A stretch of DNA of 34,788 bases from Gammaproteobacteria bacterium (GCA_016765075.1 JAESQP010000139.1:1-34788), one strand, 5' to 3'. Counted from the first letter of the stretch, positions 8,685 through 17,450 are shown. Numbers and translations: made by a program. The notes: generated by a model not told the origin, from the sequence alone.

Positions 8685-10886
8685 CTAAAACAAGCTTTTA
8701 AATTTATCTTTCAGTTTATCTTCTAGCTTTTCTTTTGGTGCTTCTGTGGTTACACCAATTTCACCACTATCGTTAGCCGCGGCATTATCTTTTATGCCTA
8801 GCTTGTCGAGCAGCTTACCTTTGAGCCGGTCTTTCTCTTTATCGATTTTTTCTTTGGCTTTTTTCTTGGTTTCGTCACTAATCATGGCTTTAAAATCAGG
8901 CTTGAACTTAGGGTTGCTGAAGGTGCCACCAATTTTTACAGGTATTGTTAAGCCTTTGAGGCTGTCGAGCTCTTTACCACCTTGACCTTTCGAGGTTTCG
9001 ACGATCGCAACTTCAATAAAATAATCGATTGACTCGTTAACAAGATTAGCTTTGCCGCGACCAGCAATGCGGAAAAAAGGTGACTTCATTAAAAGATCCT
9101 GGTTTTGCAGGAGACCACTTTTGATATTGGCGGTACCACTGAGTTCGGCAAAATCAGTTTGTTGCGGCTCACCATCGCTACTGGTTTTTTTGCCAGATAA
9201 CGTTGCTTTCGCATCGCGAATGATCTTTGATATGTTAATGCCTTTCACTGCACCGTTAATAAAAGAAAACTGAATATCGCCATTGGCTGTTTTCTTTATT
9301 TGCTCTGGCGTCGAACCACGCATAGTCAGTTTGGCCTGAGCGTTGACAGTACCGATAATTTTGTCGTCATTCATTAAATCTTTGAGTAAGGCGCCAGCAT
9401 TAACATCCTTGAGGCTCTCATTGACCGAGATGATGGGCGTGTCAAGATTGCTATTGAGCTGAATATGGCCTTGATAGCTGCCATTATAAAGCGAGGCAGT
9501 TAATGGGTGTAGTGTGATTAAGCCGCCTTTTGCGGTCAATGTGGTGGCCAGTTGAGTGAGCGTCAGTTTATTGATTTTAAGTGCGCCGACATCAAATTGC
9601 GCCTTGGCAAGCAAGGTGCGCAAGGGGTGCATCCAGCTATTATCAACCGCTCCTGGTGTAGTAGCAGGGCTGTTGCCAGTGCCAGAGGCTGGCGTATTGG
9701 CAGCAGCACTATCTTCCACAGGCGGGGGTAGGTAGCGATCGAGGTCGATGCTATCTAATTTTAGTTTAGCGTTAATCATAGGCTTGCTAAACTCAGAGAT
9801 ACTGAAATCACCACTTAGCTGTGTATCATCCAGTTTAACGCCGAGACTGGTTAGCGACAGTTTATTAGTGTTGCCAGAAAAATCGACGTTAAGACTTGTC
9901 TTTGCTAAAACAGTGGGGTCAGCAGTTTCTATGGTGATGCCGAGCTTTGATAGCAACTCACGTAAAGAAAATTCATCGATATCAATCTGGCCTTTAAATT
10001 GCAGCGAACTAGATAATTGGCTAGCCGTTAATTGTCCTTTGGCTTGAATACCCAAGGTAGCAAAGACGAGGTTTTGCAGTGACAAGGCATCCTTTGCCAT
10101 GTCCAGGCTCAGATCACTGCTGAGCCTTACTTCCATCGCTTGCGTTGGCAACGCCGGCCCATTAAGTGTGCTAATGAAGTTGAAATCACTAATAGCAACC
10201 AGTTGATTGGCTAAATCGACGCTGGTAACGCCCTTTATGTTGATATGTCCGTCAATGATCCTAGGCTCACTATCGACATCGAAGTCAATTTTTAGCGCCA
10301 CAGGTTTGCCTGGCAAGATAGTACCGACGTTTAGATCAAAGCCACTAACCGTGAATTTTTGCGGCGTCTGCTGATCATCCCAGACAATCTCTGCATCACG
10401 GATATCAATACCACCAATACTGAATGCTGAAAGGCCAGCCAGCGCATTACTATTTTCAGGCTGTGATGTTTTTTCTGTGCTGGCTCCGGTCAGGTCGGCC
10501 CAGTTACTCACGCCTTGTTTATTAACGCCAAGGTAAAGTTTGAGTCCATGCAGGGTAATGGCATCGGCTTCGATTTCTTTACGGAAAACAGGTAATAGCT
10601 TGATAGCAAATTCAGCACGATCAAGACTGGCAAACGGTTTGTCACTAAATCCCTTGGCATTGCTAAGGCTAACGTTATTAGCACTGAGCCCAATCCACGG
10701 AAAGAGTGAAATATCGAGATCACCATCAATGGTTAATTCACGACCAGTAGCGTTGTGCACCTCGGTAATGATTTTTTGTTTAAATGCGTTGGCATCGATT
10801 AAAAAATAGGCAGCAACCAGCGCGACAATGACAAGTACAATCATTATCAGGAAGGCAAAGAATAAACGCTTGATCAGGGTGCTCAT
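8685..10886 (-). CDS. asmA: AsmA-family protein
   Basis: Large inner-membrane-anchored periplasmic protein of the AsmA superfamily, whose members are implicated in phospholipid transport and outer-membrane assembly. It has one N-terminal membrane segment (about residues 8-31) and an AsmA N-terminal domain with ATGRELTIDGDLDISLFPW. A long beta-rich middle follows, interrupted by a low-complexity Ala/Thr/Gly/Pro stretch (about 391-415). The conserved C-terminal AsmA block has TVNAQAKLTMRG and GAVKGINISKIIRDA. The tail is very lysine-rich. At 733 residues it is longer than E. coli AsmA (617) but usual for Pseudomonas-type relatives. First gene of asmA-mutY-yggX. Confidence 0.9.
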   Translation of the reverse strand: MSTLIKRLFFAFLIMIVLVIVALVAAYFLIDANAFKQKIITEVHNATGRELTIDGDLDISLFPWIGLSANNVSLSNAKGFSDKPFASLDRAEFAIKLLPVFRKEIEADAITLHGLKLYLGVNKQGVSNWADLTGASTEKTSQPENSNALAGLSAFSIGGIDIRDAEIVWDDQQTPQKFTVSGFDLNVGTILPGKPVALKIDFDVDSEPRIIDGHINIKGVTSVDLANQLVAISDFNFISTLNGPALPTQAMEVRLSSDLSLDMAKDALSLQNLVFATLGIQAKGQLTASQLSSSLQFKGQIDIDEFSLRELLSKLGITIETADPTVLAKTSLNVDFSGNTNKLSLTSLGVKLDDTQLSGDFSISEFSKPMINAKLKLDSIDLDRYLPPPVEDSAAANTPASGTGNSPATTPGAVDNSWMHPLRTLLAKAQFDVGALKINKLTLTQLATTLTAKGGLITLHPLTASLYNGSYQGHIQLNSNLDTPIISVNESLKDVNAGALLKDLMNDDKIIGTVNAQAKLTMRGSTPEQIKKTANGDIQFSFINGAVKGINISKIIRDAKATLSGKKTSSDGEPQQTDFAELSGTANIKSGLLQNQDLLMKSPFFRIAGRGKANLVNESIDYFIEVAIVETSKGQGGKELDSLKGLTIPVKIGGTFSNPKFKPDFKAMISDETKKKAKEKIDKEKDRLKGKLLDKLGIKDNAAANDSGEIGVTTEAPKEKLEDKLKDKFKSLF

Positions 10887-11047
10887 AGAGGGGTTCCGTT
10901 TTTATTCTATTAAATTTTCAGTCTATATAGAGTGCGCGAGAAGTATAGCATTTGCTATTCACAGCTATGTCAGCCCCAATCAACATGGCTGCGATCGATT
11001 CACGATATAATAAGTTTTATGAGAATAAAACAAGCTAACCCCCAATT

Positions 11048-11473
11048 ATGATGGCTCTACCTAAGGGTAAAACGTCGCAATTAGCGCTATTTTTTGATAA
11101 CGATAAGCATGGTCGTGGCCAAGGTATGTTGCATTACCGCGCATTTAACCATGGTGTGCGCGTGAATCGTGCGGTATTAATGCTTGCCTATTGCTGGTTG
11201 GCCGCCGCGCTGACTGCCCTGATTCCAATCCTGCATTTTATTACCGTACCGGGGTTTTTGATTGGCGGTATTGTTTTACTTGTTCAGCAGTTACGGTCAA
11301 AAACGCATGTTGAGCGTGCAGTCGGTTTGTGTCCAGTGCATAAAACGGAAGTCGATATTCACCTCGATCATCATCAATGGCCACCTGTGTGGATGCATTG
11401 TCCACAATGTCACGCCTCTTTGCATCTGGTAGCTGATATCAGCTACCAAGAACTCGAACAGAGTCTAGAGTAA
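11048..11473 (+). CDS. Small membrane protein with zinc-ribbon-like C-terminus
   Basis: A 141-residue protein not assigned to a family. The soluble N-terminus (1-40) is followed by two hydrophobic segments (about 42-60 and 62-82), then a soluble region with CPVH (Cys95, His98) and CPQC (Cys118, Cys121), spaced like a treble-clef or ribbon zinc site. A His-rich stretch (DIHLDHHQ) lies between the pairs. The ATG at 11048 is followed directly by another ATG and neither has a clear Shine-Dalgarno. It is divergent from asmA and lies upstream of the aroQ-accBC group. Redox chemistry at the cysteines is also possible. Confidence 0.6.
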   Translation: MMALPKGKTSQLALFFDNDKHGRGQGMLHYRAFNHGVRVNRAVLMLAYCWLAAALTALIPILHFITVPGFLIGGIVLLVQQLRSKTHVERAVGLCPVHKTEVDIHLDHHQWPPVWMHCPQCHASLHLVADISYQELEQSLE

Positions 11474-11478
11474 GCACC

Positions 11479-11714
11479 ATGCGCGCGTTTATGGCCTTGT
11501 TGGTGTTAGCTATGCTGCTTTGTTCGGCAGCAGCGATGATTTTTTTGCTGCTTTATTTACTAGGCATCCTATAGATTTGCTTGGTCGCAATTGCCTTCCT
11601 GCAAAAACCGTAATTGCTCTATTATTTCTACGCCTAACGAATAATGCCCCATTCATGAGCGCACAAAAAACACTAACTTCGTCAAAATGCTGCGATTTTC
11701 CTGTAAATTATTAA
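11479..11714 (+). pseudogene. Possible vestige of a secreted gene (dsbD position)
   Basis: An ATG at 11479 opens a 31-codon frame with an ideal signal-peptide core (MRAFMALLVLAMLLCSAAA), closed by TAG at 11572-11574. In another frame from about 11517, codons continue as LFGSSDDFFAALFT and on to a stop at 11714, so a single-base frameshift would join signal peptide and mature start. In Pseudomonas-type genomes the gene before aroQ is dsbD/dipZ, whose mature protein starts in a similar way. A dsbD remnant is therefore plausible but unproven. A functional 31-residue membrane peptide is the alternative. From 11715 to 11849 I see only AT-rich leader sequence before aroQ. Confidence 0.35.
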
Positions 11715-11849
11715 TAAATCACCAAGAAACCGCTAGACAAGCCAATTAATAGGGGGCAAACTCCTTCTCAGTTCAATTTTTGTAAGATGTCGGATTTTTA
11801 CCGAAATTCGCCTCTATTTAGCGAATAACTCTACTGAAAAGAAGAATCA

Positions 11850-12320
11850 ATGGCTAATATACTGGTCGTTAATGGCCCCAATCTTAATCTGCTCGGTGAT
11901 CGCGAACCGAGTATCTATGGCCGTACGTCGCTCAACGACATTATTGCTGAGCTTGAAACGAGCGCTACTAAACTTGGCCATCAGCTTAGCGCCTTTCAGA
12001 GTAATGCCGAACACGAGCTGATCGACAGGGTGCAACAAGCTAAAGTCGAAAAAGTCGATTTTTTAATTATTAACCCGGCCGCATTCACGCATAGTAGTAT
12101 TGCGTTAGCTGATGCGATCAGCGCGGTTGCCGTTCCCTTTATCGAAATTCACTTATCCAATATTTTTTCTCGCGAGTCATTTCGCCAGCATTCTTATTTT
12201 TCGGCCAAGGCGTTGGGCACGATTAGTGGCCTTGGTGCGCACGGTTACCAACTTGCCCTGAACGCCGCTGACAACTATCTAAAAGCAATGTCAGCAACAC
12301 CAACCACCAGACAGGCCTAA
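11850..12320 (+). CDS. aroQ: 3-dehydroquinate dehydratase, type II
   Basis: Third step of the shikimate pathway: dehydrates 3-dehydroquinate to 3-dehydroshikimate; forms a dodecamer in the cytosol. The type II signatures are all visible: NGPNLNLLG (8-16), catalytic Tyr23 in [31 protein letters not shown] and catalytic His101 in [16 protein letters not shown]. The 156 residues are slightly longer than average owing to an extended tail. accB follows after 7 bases. The aroQ-accB-accC order is conserved in many gammaproteobacteria. Confidence 0.97.
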   Translation: MANILVVNGPNLNLLGDREPSIYGRTSLNDIIAELETSATKLGHQLSAFQSNAEHELIDRVQQAKVEKVDFLIINPAAFTHSSIALADAISAVAVPFIEIHLSNIFSRESFRQHSYFSAKALGTISGLGAHGYQLALNAADNYLKAMSATPTTRQA

Positions 12321-12327
12321 CCCTCTT

Positions 12328-12774
12328 ATGGATATTAGAAAAGTTAAAAAACTCATCGAGTTACTGGAAGAATCGAGCGTTAACGAAATTGAGATTCACG
12401 AAGGTGAAGAATCGGTTCGCATAAGCCGCGGCAGTAGCGCCACCACCGCGGTTATCACCACGCCCGGTATACCTATGCCCATTGCCGCAGCTCCAACACC
12501 TGCCGCCGCAGTAGAAAGCGTGGCTGAAACCGTTGCCAGTGGGCACATTATGCGCGCACCAATGGTCGGTACTTTTTATCGTTCGGCTGCGCCCGGCGCC
12601 AAGCCTTTTGTCGAGCTTGGTGCTCAAGTCAATGCCGGCGACACGCTATGCATCATTGAAGCGATGAAGATGCTTAATCAAATTGAGGCTGACGCCAGCG
12701 GCACCATTAAAGAAATTCTCGGCGAAAATGGCCAGCCCGTCGAATTTGATCAACCGCTTTTCGTGATTGACTAA
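12328..12774 (+). CDS. accB: Biotin carboxyl carrier protein of acetyl-CoA carboxylase
   Basis: Carries biotin between the carboxylase (AccC) and carboxyltransferase of acetyl-CoA carboxylase, the committing enzyme of fatty-acid synthesis. The N-terminal helix ([16 protein letters not shown]) is followed by an Ala/Pro-rich flexible linker (about 47-70) and the biotinyl domain (73-148). The biotinylated lysine is Lys114 in EAMKMLNQI. Its 148 residues match the family. It precedes accC by 18 bases and is presumably co-transcribed with it for balanced subunit amounts. Confidence 0.97.
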   Translation: MDIRKVKKLIELLEESSVNEIEIHEGEESVRISRGSSATTAVITTPGIPMPIAAAPTPAAAVESVAETVASGHIMRAPMVGTFYRSAAPGAKPFVELGAQVNAGDTLCIIEAMKMLNQIEADASGTIKEILGENGQPVEFDQPLFVID

Positions 12775-12792
12775 ACACAGCGATAATCATTG

Positions 12793-14136
12793 ATGTTTGA
12801 TAAAGTTTTAATTGCCAACCGCGGTGAGATTGCGCTGCGTATATTGCGTGGCTGTCGCGAGCTCGGCATTCGCACTGTCGCCGTTCACTCAACCGCTGAC
12901 CGTGATCTTAAACATGTGCGCCTGGCTGACGAATCCGTCTGTATCGGTGGCGCCAATTCTGTCGATAGCTACCTTAATGTGCCAGCACTCATCAGCGCTG
13001 CCGAGGTTACTGATGCGATTGCGATTCATCCTGGCTACGGTTTTCTCTCTGAGAATGCTGATTTTGCTGAACGCGTTGAGCAAAGTGGCTTTACTTTTAT
13101 TGGCCCCCGGCCTGACACCATTCGGGCTATGGGCGACAAAGTATCTGCCATTGCGACGATGAAAAAGGCTGGTATTCCTTGCGTCCCTGGCTCTGATGGG
13201 CCGCTGGGCAACAACAACGAAACTAATTTACGTATCGCTCGCGAGATTGGCTATCCCGTTATTATTAAAGCGGCTGGCGGTGGTGGTGGCCGCGGTATGC
13301 GCGCCGTACATACCGAGGCAAGCCTACTTACGGCTATCTCACTGACACGTACCGAGGCGGCCAATGCCTTTGCTAATGACATGCTCTACATGGAAAAATA
13401 CCTGGAAAACCCGCGCCATATTGAAGTACAAATATTGGCGGATGAGCACGGTAATGCGATCCACCTTGGCGAGCGTGACTGCTCGATGCAACGCCGCCAC
13501 CAAAAAGTGATTGAAGAAGCGCCAGCACCCGGCATCGATGCCAAGACCCGAAAAAAAATCGGCTCACTCTGCACTAAAGCCTGTCGTGATATTAACTATC
13601 GGGGTGTCGGTACCTTTGAATTTCTTTACGAGAACGGTGAATTTTATTTCATCGAAATGAATACGCGACTACAAGTCGAACATACGGTAACGGAAATGAT
13701 TACCGGTATTGATTTAGTTAAACAACAACTGTTCGTCGCAGCAGGTGAAAAACTGTCCATACGACAAGATGACGTTGTGCTCAGTGGCCACGCTATTGAA
13801 TGCCGCATTAACGCCGAAGATCCTGAGAGTTTTATGCCGTCACCTGGCACTATAAAACAGTTTCATGTTCCTGGCGGTCCGGGTATTCGCATCGACTCCC
13901 ATCTCTACAGTGGCTATACCGTCCCGCCCTATTATGATTCGATGATCGCTAAATTAATTGCCCATGGTGAGGATCGAAAATCGGCTTTAGCGCGCATGCG
14001 TAATGCCTTAAATGAAATTGTCATTGACGGTATTAAAACCAATATAGCGCTACACCAAAGCCTGATTGATGACAGCAAATTTGCTATCGGCGGCACCAGC
14101 ATTCATTACCTCGAACGTAAACTCGGTATTAGCTAA
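12793..14136 (+). CDS. accC: Biotin carboxylase subunit of acetyl-CoA carboxylase
   Basis: ATP-grasp enzyme that carboxylates the biotin on AccB using bicarbonate. The biotin-carboxylase N-terminal domain opens with [15 protein letters not shown]. The ATP-grasp glycine loop [11 protein letters not shown], catalytic [15 protein letters not shown] and [14 protein letters not shown] follow, then the C-terminal domain ([13 protein letters not shown]). From the ATG at 12793 the product has 447 residues, as in E. coli (449). An in-frame TTG at 12790 adds one residue, but the ATG fits the family start better. The Shine-Dalgarno is weak, consistent with coupling to accB. Confidence 0.97.
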   Translation: MFDKVLIANRGEIALRILRGCRELGIRTVAVHSTADRDLKHVRLADESVCIGGANSVDSYLNVPALISAAEVTDAIAIHPGYGFLSENADFAERVEQSGFTFIGPRPDTIRAMGDKVSAIATMKKAGIPCVPGSDGPLGNNNETNLRIAREIGYPVIIKAAGGGGGRGMRAVHTEASLLTAISLTRTEAANAFANDMLYMEKYLENPRHIEVQILADEHGNAIHLGERDCSMQRRHQKVIEEAPAPGIDAKTRKKIGSLCTKACRDINYRGVGTFEFLYENGEFYFIEMNTRLQVEHTVTEMITGIDLVKQQLFVAAGEKLSIRQDDVVLSGHAIECRINAEDPESFMPSPGTIKQFHVPGGPGIRIDSHLYSGYTVPPYYDSMIAKLIAHGEDRKSALARMRNALNEIVIDGIKTNIALHQSLIDDSKFAIGGTSIHYLERKLGIS

Positions 14137-14179
14137 TTCAACGCCAAGCCCCAATGCAATGGTTTAGGTGGCCTGACTT

Positions 14180-15091
14180 ATGAATGCTCATGCCAAGTGG
14201 TTACAAATTATTGTTAGTGTCAACGCCAATCATAGTAATGCGGTTACGGAACACCTAGAGTCTATCGGCGCGCTTGCCGTAACATTGCAAGATGGCGCCG
14301 AAGAAGCGCTGTACGAAACCGTACCGCACAGTGAAAGCCAGTGGCAAAACACCAAGGTCGTTGGCTTGTTTACAGGCGACCAAGATCCAAGCACCTTAGC
14401 AAAGCAATTCAGCCAACTGTGCGGCGAACGCCTTGAGCCGACACCCGTTTTTACAATCGAAACCTTGCAAGATGAAGCTTGGCAACGGCGCTGTCTCGAA
14501 CACGTTAAGCCCATGCGTTTTGGCAAACGGCTGTGGATTATCCCCAGTTGGGGCGAACACACTGCGCCGCAGAATGCGCGCATCGTCAGCCTCGATCCCG
14601 GCCTGGCCTTTGGTACTGGCACACATGCCACCACCTCGCTCTGCCTGGAATGGATCGATAATTGCGATTTTGCTAACAAAGCAGTCATCGACTACGGTTG
14701 TGGCTCAGGCATTTTAGCCGTTGCAGCAGTCAAATGTGGTGCTAACCACGTCCATGCCATCGATCATGATGACCAAGCCATTATTGCCACTGCCGCCAAC
14801 GCAGAAAAAAACCAATGTCGGAGCCAAATCAACACATACTTACCGGACGAATTTAACAACCAGCCCAATAGCGAGCCTGTGGATATTGTTTTTGCCAATA
14901 TTCTTGCGCAGCCTTTAATTAATCTTGCCAAAACCTTGGCCGATCTGTGTAAACAAGACGCAAAACTGATACTGTCGGGGCTATTATTAGAACATCACGA
15001 TTGTATCCACAATGCCTATTCACCGTGGTTTCAACTTGCACCACCGCGCGAAAAAGAGGGTTGGCTATTAATAGAATGTACGAAATACTAG
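14180..15091 (+). CDS. prmA: Ribosomal protein L11 methyltransferase
   Basis: SAM-dependent enzyme that methylates lysines and the N-terminus of ribosomal protein L11. The N-terminal substrate-recognition domain is followed by a linker and a class I methyltransferase domain with motif I DYGCGSGILAVAA and motif II HAIDHDDQA. NILAQPLINLA is the PrmA-specific NxxxxPL segment (N-I-L-A-x-PL). Length is 303 residues (E. coli 293). It follows accC after 43 bases, the conserved order. Its TAG stop at 15089-15091 overlaps the first two bases of a long inverted repeat, yet the C-terminus looks full length. Confidence 0.95.
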   Translation: MNAHAKWLQIIVSVNANHSNAVTEHLESIGALAVTLQDGAEEALYETVPHSESQWQNTKVVGLFTGDQDPSTLAKQFSQLCGERLEPTPVFTIETLQDEAWQRRCLEHVKPMRFGKRLWIIPSWGEHTAPQNARIVSLDPGLAFGTGTHATTSLCLEWIDNCDFANKAVIDYGCGSGILAVAAVKCGANHVHAIDHDDQAIIATAANAEKNQCRSQINTYLPDEFNNQPNSEPVDIVFANILAQPLINLAKTLADLCKQDAKLILSGLLLEHHDCIHNAYSPWFQLAPPREKEGWLLIECTKY

Positions 15092-15256
15092 GGCTTGCTA
15101 ACACCGCTAAGGTCGCAGCGTTGCCGCCCAGAATCGAGCCAGGCGAGGCACGAGGAGAGAATTTAGTGGTTCTAAATAAACGACAAGTAACGACGGCTGG
15201 CTCGATTCTGGGCGCAACCCGAAGGGACTGCGACCTTAGCGGTGTTAACAAGCCCT
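15090..15256. repeat. 167-bp imperfect inverted repeat, MITE-like
   Basis: Arms 15090-15142 and 15197-15256 are inverted copies. The outer 29 bases match with one difference, and an inner 17-base block (15126-15142 with 15197-15213) is identical. Between these blocks the right arm carries several extra bases containing its own CCCGAAGGG mini-hairpin. The central 54 bases do not pair. The element starts inside the prmA stop and ends 3 bases before the next ATG. No transposase gene or target duplication is obvious. Confidence 0.85.
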
Positions 15257-15259
15257 GAT

Positions 15260-15829
15260 ATGACCAAACCTGTAGAACCCAAATACGACATTAAAGCAGC
15301 GCTGCGCAGGCAAACATTGCACCATCATAGCCAGCTTCATCTACCGCGTCGCTCGTACTGGGGGATAGCACTTGTTTTAATATTAATCGCCTTGCTCACC
15401 ATACAACTCAGCGTTAGCTTTCAGCAACAATTACGCGCCTATCCAGCAACGCAAGCCTGGCTATCGCTACTTTGCCAATGGCTGCCATGTGACCATAGCG
15501 CCAACGACCCATACCAGACGCTACGCATCGTTAGCCGCGAGGTGATTGCACACCCCGCCACCACTAACGCGGTGCAAGTCAATGTCACCATCATCCACCA
15601 AGGCACCCAGGCCATCGATTTTCCTGTACTTGGGCTAAGCTTTAAAAATATTGATGGGCAGGTGGTCGCACAGCGCCAATTCAGCCCACACGAGTATTTA
15701 GTAGACAATCTTGACCTCAACGCCGGTATACCGCCACAACAGTTGATACGCGTCTCACTTAACCTGGTTGACCCTGGCAACAGTGCCGTTGCCTTTGAAT
15801 TTCAATTTAGCACTCCCCCAAAAAAATAA
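15260..15829 (+). CDS. DUF3426 protein lacking its N-terminal zinc ribbon
   Basis: Membrane protein of the DUF3426 family, function unknown. From the ATG at 15260 it has 189 residues: a short basic cytoplasmic segment, one membrane helix (about 33-54) and the DUF3426 domain (about 75-185), with HPATTNAVQVNVTIIHQG, FPVLGLSFKN and FSPHEYLV matching family positions. Homologues at this locus usually begin with an MJ0042-type CX2C...CX2C zinc ribbon and a long linker, and both are absent here. A GTG at 15242 is in frame but lies inside the inverted repeat. No Shine-Dalgarno precedes either start, so expression is doubtful. The gene is either functional in short form or N-terminally truncated. Confidence 0.72.
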   Translation: MTKPVEPKYDIKAALRRQTLHHHSQLHLPRRSYWGIALVLILIALLTIQLSVSFQQQLRAYPATQAWLSLLCQWLPCDHSANDPYQTLRIVSREVIAHPATTNAVQVNVTIIHQGTQAIDFPVLGLSFKNIDGQVVAQRQFSPHEYLVDNLDLNAGIPPQQLIRVSLNLVDPGNSAVAFEFQFSTPPKK

Positions 15830-15913
15830 ACAAAGCTTCCATCGGCCAAGTAAAGTTTAGTATCATGTTTTCCCTTTTTTCCATTACTGAGGCCGCGCGC
15901 TCACGCCTTTATT

Positions 15914-16009
15914 AAGTGACCTCCCATCTATTCATGAACTCTAAAGTATCCAGCCAGGCGCCCGCGGAGCACTCTGTGCTCTTCGTCCTGAATAAATCAG
16001 AGGCTCCTT
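15914..16009. repeat. CCTCTGAT-type palindromic element upstream of dusB
   Basis: Terminal inverted arms of about 24 bases (15914-15937 and 15986-16009), with roughly 17 of 24 positions matching. The right arm ends ATCAGAGGCTCCTT, which also forms the right end of the element at 17292-17450. A smaller palindrome, GAGCACTCTGTGCTC, lies inside. The element ends 9 bases before the dusB ATG and therefore fills its leader. Confidence 0.6.
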
Positions 16010-16018
16010 AAAAACCCT

Positions 16019-17008
16019 ATGTTTCAAATTGGCCCTTACACACTACGCAACAACGTCGTACTCGCGCCCATGGCTGGCGTGACCGACCGTCCGTTTCGCC
16101 AACTATGCAAGAGTCTCGGTGCTGGCATGGCAGTGTCCGAGATGGTGTCATCAAATTCACTGTTATGGGGTAGCGAAAAAACCAAACGTCGCGCTAATCA
16201 CGACGGTGAAGTTGAACCATGCTCAGTGCAAATCGCTGGCACTGACCCAAAATTAATGGCTGAAGCCGCCAAACATAATGTCGATAATGGCGCACAGATC
16301 ATCGACATTAATATGGGCTGTCCGGCAAAAAAAGTCTGTAACGTCATGGCTGGGTCGGCGCTGCTGCAACATGAAGATAAAGTCGCAGCCATTTTAAAAG
16401 CCGTTGTACGTGCCGTCGACGTGCCGGTCACATTAAAAATTCGTACTGGTTGGGATACCGATCATCGTAATGGTGTCAATATTGCCCGCATTGCCGAAGA
16501 CTGTGGTGTGCAAGCGCTGGCTATTCATGGCCGCACGCGTGCTTGTGCGTATAAGGGCAATGCAGAATATGACACCATCGCTGCGATCAAAAGTTCAATC
16601 AATATTCCGGTTATTGCCAACGGTGATATCACCACACCACAAAAAGCACGCGAGGTGCTTGACTACACAAAAGCCGACGCGGTCATGATAGGCCGTGCCG
16701 CACAAGGTCGTCCTTGGTTGTTAGGAATTATCGATCACTATTAGCAACACAATGAATTATTGGATGACCCACCTGTACATAAAATCCGTGATATTATGAT
16801 CGCGCATCTCGAAAATCTATATGCCTTTTATGGCGAGTACAGCGGGGTGCGTATCGCGCGTAAACATATCTCTTGGTACAGTAAGGGGCAGCGAGATGGT
16901 GCTGCTTTTCGGCATGCAATGAACCATGTTGAAAGCACTAACGCACAGCTCGCTATGGCGCGATCGTTCTTTGATCAACTAGAAAATAAAATAGGTCAAG
17001 CCGCGTGA
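16019..17008 (+). pseudogene. dusB: tRNA-dihydrouridine synthase B, interrupted by an in-frame amber codon
   Basis: Flavoenzyme that reduces uridine to dihydrouridine in tRNA. Read through one TAG at 16742-16744, the frame would encode 329 residues, matching DusB (321 in E. coli). The part before the stop (241 residues, ending at 16744) is the complete TIM barrel: [13 protein letters not shown], catalytic Cys101 in NMGCPAKKV, and the FMN-phosphate loop [12 protein letters not shown]. The part after it is the helical tRNA-binding domain (DFYG-like FYGEYSGVRIARKHISWY). No other lesion is present and the 3' end overlaps fis by 4 bases. Options are a recent nonsense mutation, a sequencing error or leaky readthrough. 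An in-frame TTG at 16760 could restart the C-terminal part. Confidence 0.88.
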
Positions 17009-17292
17009 GTGCATTATCTGAAAACGTAATAAAAATAAACGAATTTGCCCATAAAGAAACACCGTTACCTTTAAATGGTCATGTCAAGACTGCTGTAGAG
17101 CACTATTTCAACGATCTCGATGGCCATATGCCTGAAGACCTTTACAAAATGGTTCTCAGCGAAGTAGAAAAGCCACTGTTTGAAGCCGTACTAGAACAGT
17201 GCGGTAGCAACCTCAGCCAGGCTTCGCGCCTATTAGGTATTAATCGCGCTACCTTACGCAAAAAACTATGTCACTACGGTATCCCACACTAA
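17005..17292 (+). CDS. fis: DNA-binding protein Fis
   Basis: Nucleoid-associated regulator that bends DNA and activates rRNA promoters and recombination enhancers. It has 95 residues (E. coli 98). The C-terminal helix-turn-helix NLSQASRLLGINRATLRKKL (about 70-89) is nearly canonical, and the preceding four-helix dimerisation part is also present (VEKPLFEAVLEQCGSN). The GTG start at 17005 overlaps the dusB TGA (GTGA), so translation is probably coupled to dusB. The premature stop in dusB 260 bases upstream could therefore lower Fis output. The dusB-fis order is the classical gammaproteobacterial operon. Confidence 0.95.
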   Translation: MSALSENVIKINEFAHKETPLPLNGHVKTAVEHYFNDLDGHMPEDLYKMVLSEVEKPLFEAVLEQCGSNLSQASRLLGINRATLRKKLCHYGIPH

Positions 17293-17450
17293 GGAACCTC
17301 TGATGTGTCATGGAACACGATCTTGCGCCTAAACTCTTCCAGCTCTTCGTTGCTAATCTTGCCAATAGCCCCACTATTGACTGCGATTCGCGTCTCGATC
17401 TGAAAAATTTTAGACACAATCTCACTGTCCCAGACACATCAGAGGCTCCT
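17292..17450. repeat. CCTCTGAT-type palindromic element between fis and purH
   Basis: Terminal inverted repeats of 18 bases (17292-17309 and 17433-17450), 17 of 18 matching. The ends read AGGAACCTCTGATGTGTC and the complement of GACACATCAGAGGCTCCT. They match the ends of the element at 15914-16009, but the interior is unrelated and longer. The left end begins on the last base of the fis stop. A short minus-strand reading frame inside has no recognisable product. Confidence 0.75.

Noticed and set aside
15001-15258. Plus-strand reading frame of 85 codons across the end of prmA
   Set aside because: Most of it is the inverted repeat read as protein. The frame overlaps the prmA C-terminus and has no protein-like features.
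16742-16744. Reassignment of TAG to an amino acid, to explain dusB
   Set aside because: TAG terminates nudE, cysQ, prmA and purH normally in the same window, so general recoding does not fit.
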